From: Amblyornis subalaris
Taxonomy: Eukaryota; Chordata; Aves; Passeriformes; Ptilonorhynchidae
Assembly (NCBI GenBank): GCA_018881555.1
Contig: JACAXG010000034.1
Location: 1,684,615 to 1,748,614 of the forward strand
Length of the DNA: 64,000 bases
Reading direction: 5' to 3'
The translations under genes were made by a program, and so were the position numbers. Shown here piece after piece: positions 58,761 through 64,000 of this stretch (within the stretch, counting starts at the first letter, position 1; the number at the start of each line of letters is the position of its first letter). The notes beneath the pieces were generated by a model. It was not told the DNA's origin, did no database searches, and saw nothing but the letters and a program-made list of their open reading frames with translations.

Positions 58761-61700
58761 AATTTCCAGATGGTCACTTTTAAGTGTATTCATCGAACGT
58801 GAAGAATGGTTTTACAGTCTGCAATATGTATTCTAGGACACTCCTAAAATGTCTAGAAAATTTGAATCTTTAGCTCTTGTTTTTCTCTCTAACCAACCAC
58901 TGGTGCCGCAAGGAGTAATAATAAAGAAGTTTGTATGATAGTGTGCTTGGCATTTTCACGGATCCTGGAAATACCTGCTAAGTCATCTACACCATCTGCT
59001 CCACTGAGGTCAAAGTCCCAGCTGAAGAAGCTCGGGAGTAAGTGCTGAAGAGCAGATATTTTATATGGGCTGAAGTTGGTGCTTTAAGTAGTTTCAAGCA
59101 AGCCTTTCGCAAAGCTCAGGGGTGCAACTGGCACTTGTAAGCATGCACCTTCTTTTGAGTTTTTAGCTGAAAAATAACAGAACTCTTTACTGGGTATCTT
59201 AAGCAAGGTACAAAACTTTCTCTCTCTCAGCTGGGATCAGAGAAGCGGAAAGTGACCCATTCCCTCTGTGGTGGGTGGGAAGGGAACTACTCATCAAAGA
59301 GCTGATTCAATGCCCAGCATAATTTAGTTGAACAGTCTTCCAGTTTANCAGTTTCTACCTCCTGGTTCCAAAATACAGCCCCACTGTGAAAATGCCACCC
59401 CATGTTGGTTTCCCTTCTCTTCCGTTTTGTGCTGCTCTTTGCTGGTTATTTATTATTCAAGCACAAGACACTAAGGAGTCATAAAAATCCTCATGGTGCT
59501 TNTTCATAGTCCGGGTACTTGGTTTAGACTTGTGTCCTTTTCAAGTGGGGAAGCGAATCATTAGACACAGGACAAGAAGTGGAGGAAATGAGCAGCAGCA
59601 TCTTTACCCTAGGATGGTCAAATATCCTGGGATATCCTGGTAGGATAGTCCTGGTTGCTAAGCAGCTTGTGTTATCTTGACTCTTTTGAACCTTTTTAGA
59701 TAAATATAGCAGAAGAAAAGGATAGCAGAGCTTCACATCAGAATTTGGTCTTCTACTGTCTTAGTTGGCTGTCTTCCTAGAAAATCCCATTCCCGTGTTA
59801 CATTTGTGCCTCCTTATTGATCTAAAATACTTTTTTTGTTTGCTGGGTGAAGTAGTTTTAAGTATAAAAGTGTTTCCAGGCCTGTGCATCCTAGCCGTGC
59901 AGTCAATCTATAATAATTTTAAAATAAGAAAGCACATCTGTGGAATACGACTGAGTTGAGCCTAGAATTACAAGGGATAACCTACTGCTTTGACACAGCC
60001 TTTGTAGCTTCTCCTTTTATTCTTCTCAAACATTAGTTCTCATTTCCAGAATTTGAAAGAAAGCCAGAAATTCCTACCCATTTTTGTCCATCTCCTTAAG
60101 TGGACACTCCTAGATATCATCAAGTATTTCAGTGGTTACATCTGGCAGCCTGTGCTTAAAGGCAGTGATGAAAACAGGACTGAATATACGAACATAATAT
60201 TTAGAAATATTGCTGAGGGAGACAAGGAAAAGGGAGTCCTCACATACCACCTTTCTGCTGCTCTGTTGTTTAGCAGTTACCCCAGTACGACATACCAGAA
60301 TGTTTCAATCATCAAGTTATTATTATTACCAAATAAAGAATTTTAAACCCATGGCTCGATTCACTTCTTTAAATGCCATCTCATGCACCTCTGATGAAAT
60401 GCTGTTGCTTGATAGTTGCAGGATCACACAGACCCTTCTGGGAGCTGAGGTTGCCCATTGGGGTGTTATTTTGTTACTGCCAGTGGTTTGAAATAAGCCA
60501 CTTAAGGAGTCCTCTGTGTGTTCTTCTGCAAATCGAATTACCTACTTGCTGACTGGGAGAGCAATAAGATGCAAAAGACAATTTGTACGAAGAGAGGAAG
60601 GCACGGAGAAGGGAAGTAGTAACAGTGCTGGTTACTTCATTTGATATACCCCTGGAAGAAAAGGATGTAAATCGCGAGTCTGCCCACATGCACAGACCCG
60701 AGTGCAGTGGTACAGGTCTGTCTCGCTCCATTGCTGTTTGCTGAAAGTCTGTCTCTGCAATAGTGCTCCAGAGCACCTTTGCTATGAATTATTTGAGGGC
60801 CATAGAGAAGGTCCTGCTCTGCTGTAAGGCCCCTCAATTACTGGGAGTTGATCTTTTTTCCTCCAAAAAAGGTGCATCTTTCTCTACTTCAGTGCCAGCG
60901 CTGGGTCCTGAAGTCAGCAGGATGAATTTAGGCAGTAAAGACTGAGGATGTTCTGTGGANTCTGCACTGCTCTTTCTGGATACATTTTTAATAACTGTGT
61001 GATTCCAATTTATCAAAATGTTTAGATTAGGAAACTAGAGTTGTAACCCTTGATGCTTTTGTGCCAATNGAAATTCTTAATTTGTGATATTTTGGCCAGA
61101 TTTAGCTACAAAAAATTAGACTACATTTCATATGAACTTTAACTATGCATGTGATGTCATGAGGAGGCTGCCACTTTGTTCTTTGATTCAGATCAATCTT
61201 TATATGGACAGAATAAATCCCTTTGATAGGAAGGAACTCATNTTGAGCAATATCCTCCCTATTAGAATTAAGGATGATCATGACAAACNTTTTCAGTTTC
61301 TGTTTCATGTGTATGGCAGTTCTATTTCAGAATTTCTGATCCTTTTTTAAATTTCCTGCCATGGGTAACTTTTCAAACATCAGGCATTTGTAAGAACATG
61401 GTATAGTTTCACCAATACTTTTTGGAAAACCTTTGTACCTCTAGGATGGAATTTAATGAGACTTGACAGTGCTCTCCCAAAAGGTCACCACCCAGGTGGT
61501 TGTGTCATCCTCCTCAGGAGAAGGACTCAGCAACTCAAATTCTTCCCTTCCTGNTCAGGTGGGGGATTAGATTGAGAGTTTTTAATGTCTCTCCTGTTGC
61601 ATCCTCTGGGCTGTCAGAAGTGGCTGTAACCACATTCTCTCCCCTAGGATACTGAACTCCTTAGCCTGATTCAGATTAGGAATAGCTCTGGGCTGGCACA

Positions 61701-62380
61701 GCCTTGGATACAACCATGGGAGAGTAGGGGTTTCTCATATGGAAAAGGGTTTGGTCCTTCCCTCCTTACAAGATACGAAGATTGCTTCCTACCTGTTCTC
61801 ATTTCTCTGACATGGTTATTTTTCAATAGGACATAGCATGTTCACAAATGAGTTTCTACAAAATAGTTCTGTCTGTGCTGCTTCTCTACATGGATAGGGG
61901 GAAAGAAGGGAATGGAGTTATGGAATGAACACCTGGTTTAACTTCTTACTAGAAGGTGCTTACAGGTAGNGTTGTAGGAGCACTTACGTAAAGTGTTGTG
62001 TATGTGTGTTACCCTGAATTTCCCAGGCACACCTGCAGCCCACCAGAATATATCCCNAGCATCCCAGCCTGTGGATTTGCAGCTCTCTACCTCAGTACAT
62101 GCTGTCGTCATGGGAGTTTTGTCTGGACTGTGGGTTAATCCTTCTGTGCATTCAGAGAAGCCACACTGCTCCTGGGCTGGGAGCTCACTGTCCTCCCTGG
62201 GTGGGTGCTGAGGGCCNGCACAGCCGAGCAGGGGCTACTGCAGCCACTGCCCAGTCTGCAGTGTCTGCCTGTGATGCTCTTCAGCACATTGCCTGAGTTT
62301 TTTGTCATTCAGAGTAACCTCTGCTTGCCATTACTCCCCATAACGGGCAAATGGTTCGTTTTTGTGGATGTAATTAACAT
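58761..62380. other. Non-coding stretch
   Basis: AT-rich DNA. A period-10 imperfect tandem (ATATCCTGGG, ATATCCTGGT) lies at 59622-59641. Two small hairpins lie at 60692-60721 (ACAGACC/GGTCTGT) and 60763-60776 (GTGCTC/GAGCAC). Frames of up to 100 codons are not recognisable. GC-richer DNA at 62150-62260 carries no recognised gene. Confidence 0.5.
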
Positions 62381-62470
62381 TGTCTGCCGTTCTGTGGAGT
62401 TTTAGATGTTTTAGANGCTGTCTGCCATTCTGTCTGTTTGTTTTGTGGAGTTCTAGATGTTTTAGATGCT
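62381..62470 (+). repeat. Local imperfect direct duplication
   Basis: A copy at 62381-62417 (TGTCTGCCGTTCTGTGGAG and following TTTTAGATG) recurs at 62419-62470 as TGTCTGCCATTCTG, then a 15-base insertion rich in T and G, then TGTGGAGTTCTAGATGTTTT. The insertion and substitutions show it is not brand new. An N lies at the junction. Confidence 0.8.
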
Positions 62471-64000
62471 CTTACAAGTAGGAATAGTCTTTCCTTTACA
62501 AATCATGACTGCAGGTGCTGTGGAGGAGTGGCTCTTTCAGATTATAAGATATCTATTTTGCATGAGAAATGTGCATCTTTGGCAGACTGCTAAATATTAC
62601 TGCTTAAATCCATTACAAGGAAGCACAATTTTCTGTAACTTAATTTCCTAAGCCTAATGAACCCAGTAAATTTCCTCTGATGTCTTCCCAAGTTAATATA
62701 TTAAATCTAATTTATTTGGCAAAAAATTGGACAAATTTCCTCTTAATTCAATTAACCTAGAAGAAAAAAAATGTATTGTTATGGAAATCTGGGACTAATA
62801 ATTCACAGATGTGAAAGTCCTGATTTTGGTTCCATTCATTTACTAGCTTACAATTGCTACATTTTTTCTTGTAATTTAACTCAAAAATGTCCATTGTACC
62901 ATGTATGTATTTGAAAAGCTTGATAAATGATACCAAATTAATTTCTTGTCATTTAATGTTGCAGAAGATTTTTCTNTCCTAAGTGATTATTTGCATACTT
63001 ATTGAATATTATATTCACCAGTTGATTTTCTTGATATGTTACTGATATTTTGTGGGCACTGCTAATGAGTGGATGATGCATTTTCATCAGCAATAATATG
63101 TCCCTAGCAATTTTGCTAGACCTCAGAGTGGTACAAAAAGAGTTCTCATTGTTCATGTCTTAATGTTGGGAAAACCAAAGCACAAAAGTCCCCACAAAAG
63201 CCAAAGCAAGGCTGTGGCTGGGAGTGGGTTCAGCAGCACCACACAAACATAAGCTCATCTATGAATGTTACTTTGATTTTATGTGAACAGGATATAGATA
63301 AGAGGGATATGGTTGCATATACTCTGAGAACATAATTCACGTTCTTCATGCCAACAGCTATAGTCCTGCTTTCCTGCCACTTCCTTAATATGTGTGGAGA
63401 GGTCTAATGTCAACAATGAAGCCAAACCTCTGACAAATAAATTACAAGGGCCACTAATGAGTGCAAATCNATGTATGACCTTTAGAGCATTTGTGCAGCT
63501 GTCTCCATGCTCTGATGTGGCTTGTGCTGGAAGAAGCCTACAGATACCTAGGATTTCAAAATGACTGTGTATATCAACATAATAGAGTTGGTTTCTTTCT
63601 GTTTGTACACCCCGACCAATTTCAGAATTGCTCAGGACAGGANTTGGCTTTAAATCTGTAGGGCAAAGATCTTTAACATTCCTGCATTTAAAGTGACTGT
63701 TAGTGATATCCAAGATTATTGTACAAATGGTCCAGGAGTTTTCCTGCTATAAATTTTTATCCAGACATTTACATCTTTTCCAGCACAACAGCAATCTTAT
63801 GAAAAATAGTCAATAAGCTGTAATACTAAGGTCAACAGTTTTAGTATTAAAATCAGTTTACAGTATGTTTGCTTGAAGTGCACATAAATTCAAAGAGGCA
63901 AGAAGTATAAACAGAATAGCTGGTTTCTTGGATGCACTCCAATATAATTATAGCTATTCACCCTTGTGACTATTTGTGTGTGCAGCTTAAAGCTATTTGC
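62471..64000. other. AT-rich non-coding stretch
   Basis: AT-rich DNA to the window end. The 144-codon minus-strand frame at 63279-63713 includes three ambiguous bases and resembles no known family. No RNA gene, repeat family or regulatory landmark is recognised. Confidence 0.6.

Noticed and set aside
60053..60346. 97-codon plus-strand frame as a small gene
   Set aside because: No family resemblance, an ordinary start context, and AT-rich composition continuous with the flanks.
60699..60712. Fourteen-base stretch CCGAGTGCAGTGGT resembling the start of vertebrate Y RNA genes
   Set aside because: The similarity ends at once on both sides, the Y-RNA terminal stem is absent, and no pol III terminator is suitably placed. 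Most likely coincidence.
63279..63713. 144-codon minus-strand frame as a gene
   Set aside because: Three ambiguous bases interrupt it, composition is ordinary, and no family is recognised. Its length is within chance expectation for the window.
1..64000. Bacterial-type systems (operons, CRISPR arrays, phage or insertion sequences)
   Set aside because: The CR1 elements, sparse short frames and AT-rich non-coding texture show vertebrate nuclear DNA. No repeat-spacer array or bacterial-type gene string is present.

Overview
This is vertebrate nuclear DNA, most likely avian. The best evidence is at 23.9-24.4 kb, where two CR1 non-LTR retrotransposon remnants lie back to back. One is on the minus strand and has the typical bird CR1 3' end, with the body reading into the C-terminal part of ORF2. 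The other is a short plus-strand copy of a different CR1 subfamily. The rest also fits a bird: an AT-rich background, few recognisable repeats, and small GC-rich patches. Roughly 80 isolated single-base Ns are scattered through the window, which fits a draft assembly with unresolved or polymorphic positions.

I can support no protein-coding gene. Open frames are short (longest about 175 codons), broken by stops, do not follow recognisable families, and occur about as often as expected by chance in 64 kb. I found no tRNA, rRNA, snRNA, CRISPR array, phage or bacterial operon. The window is best read as intergenic DNA (a small gene desert) or the inside of a large intron. A few splice-like signals leave room for non-coding or alternative exons.

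Layout. 1-5.3 kb is AT-rich non-coding DNA. 5.9-6.4 kb is a GC-rich patch with a possible worn CR1 tail. 6.4-11.6 kb is mixed, with hairpins and pyrimidine-rich strand bias. 11.6-16.6 kb is the most AT-rich and featureless part. 16.6-17.2 kb is GC-rich with a palindrome. 19.3-19.8 kb is the most unusual spot: a 61-nt hairpin beside a small CpG-rich patch with an 18-bp tandem duplication. 20.5 kb has a palindromic GATA pair. 21.5-21.8 kb is promoter-like, with a GC palindrome and a good splice donor. 23.9-24.4 kb holds the CR1 pair. 31.7-32.5 kb looks like a conserved non-coding element, with a nuclear-receptor DR1 and a CTCF-like site. 35.9 kb has a candidate micro-exon. 42.9-43.0 kb is an AT-only repeat able to form cruciforms. 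45.1 kb is a homopyrimidine mirror repeat ending in a strong splice acceptor. 46.9 kb has a G-quadruplex motif. 51.0-51.3 kb is open on both strands and ends at a consensus splice donor. 56.3-57.1 kb is a GC-rich patch. 58.3-58.8 kb has LTR-like features and a 41-bp tandem duplication. 62.4 kb has a local duplication.

There is no gene system to describe as working together. I found no strong candidate for a new biological system. The most testable leads are the 19.36 kb hairpin with its neighbouring CpG-rich patch, the 31.7-32.5 kb element, and the splice-bounded segment at 51.0-51.3 kb.
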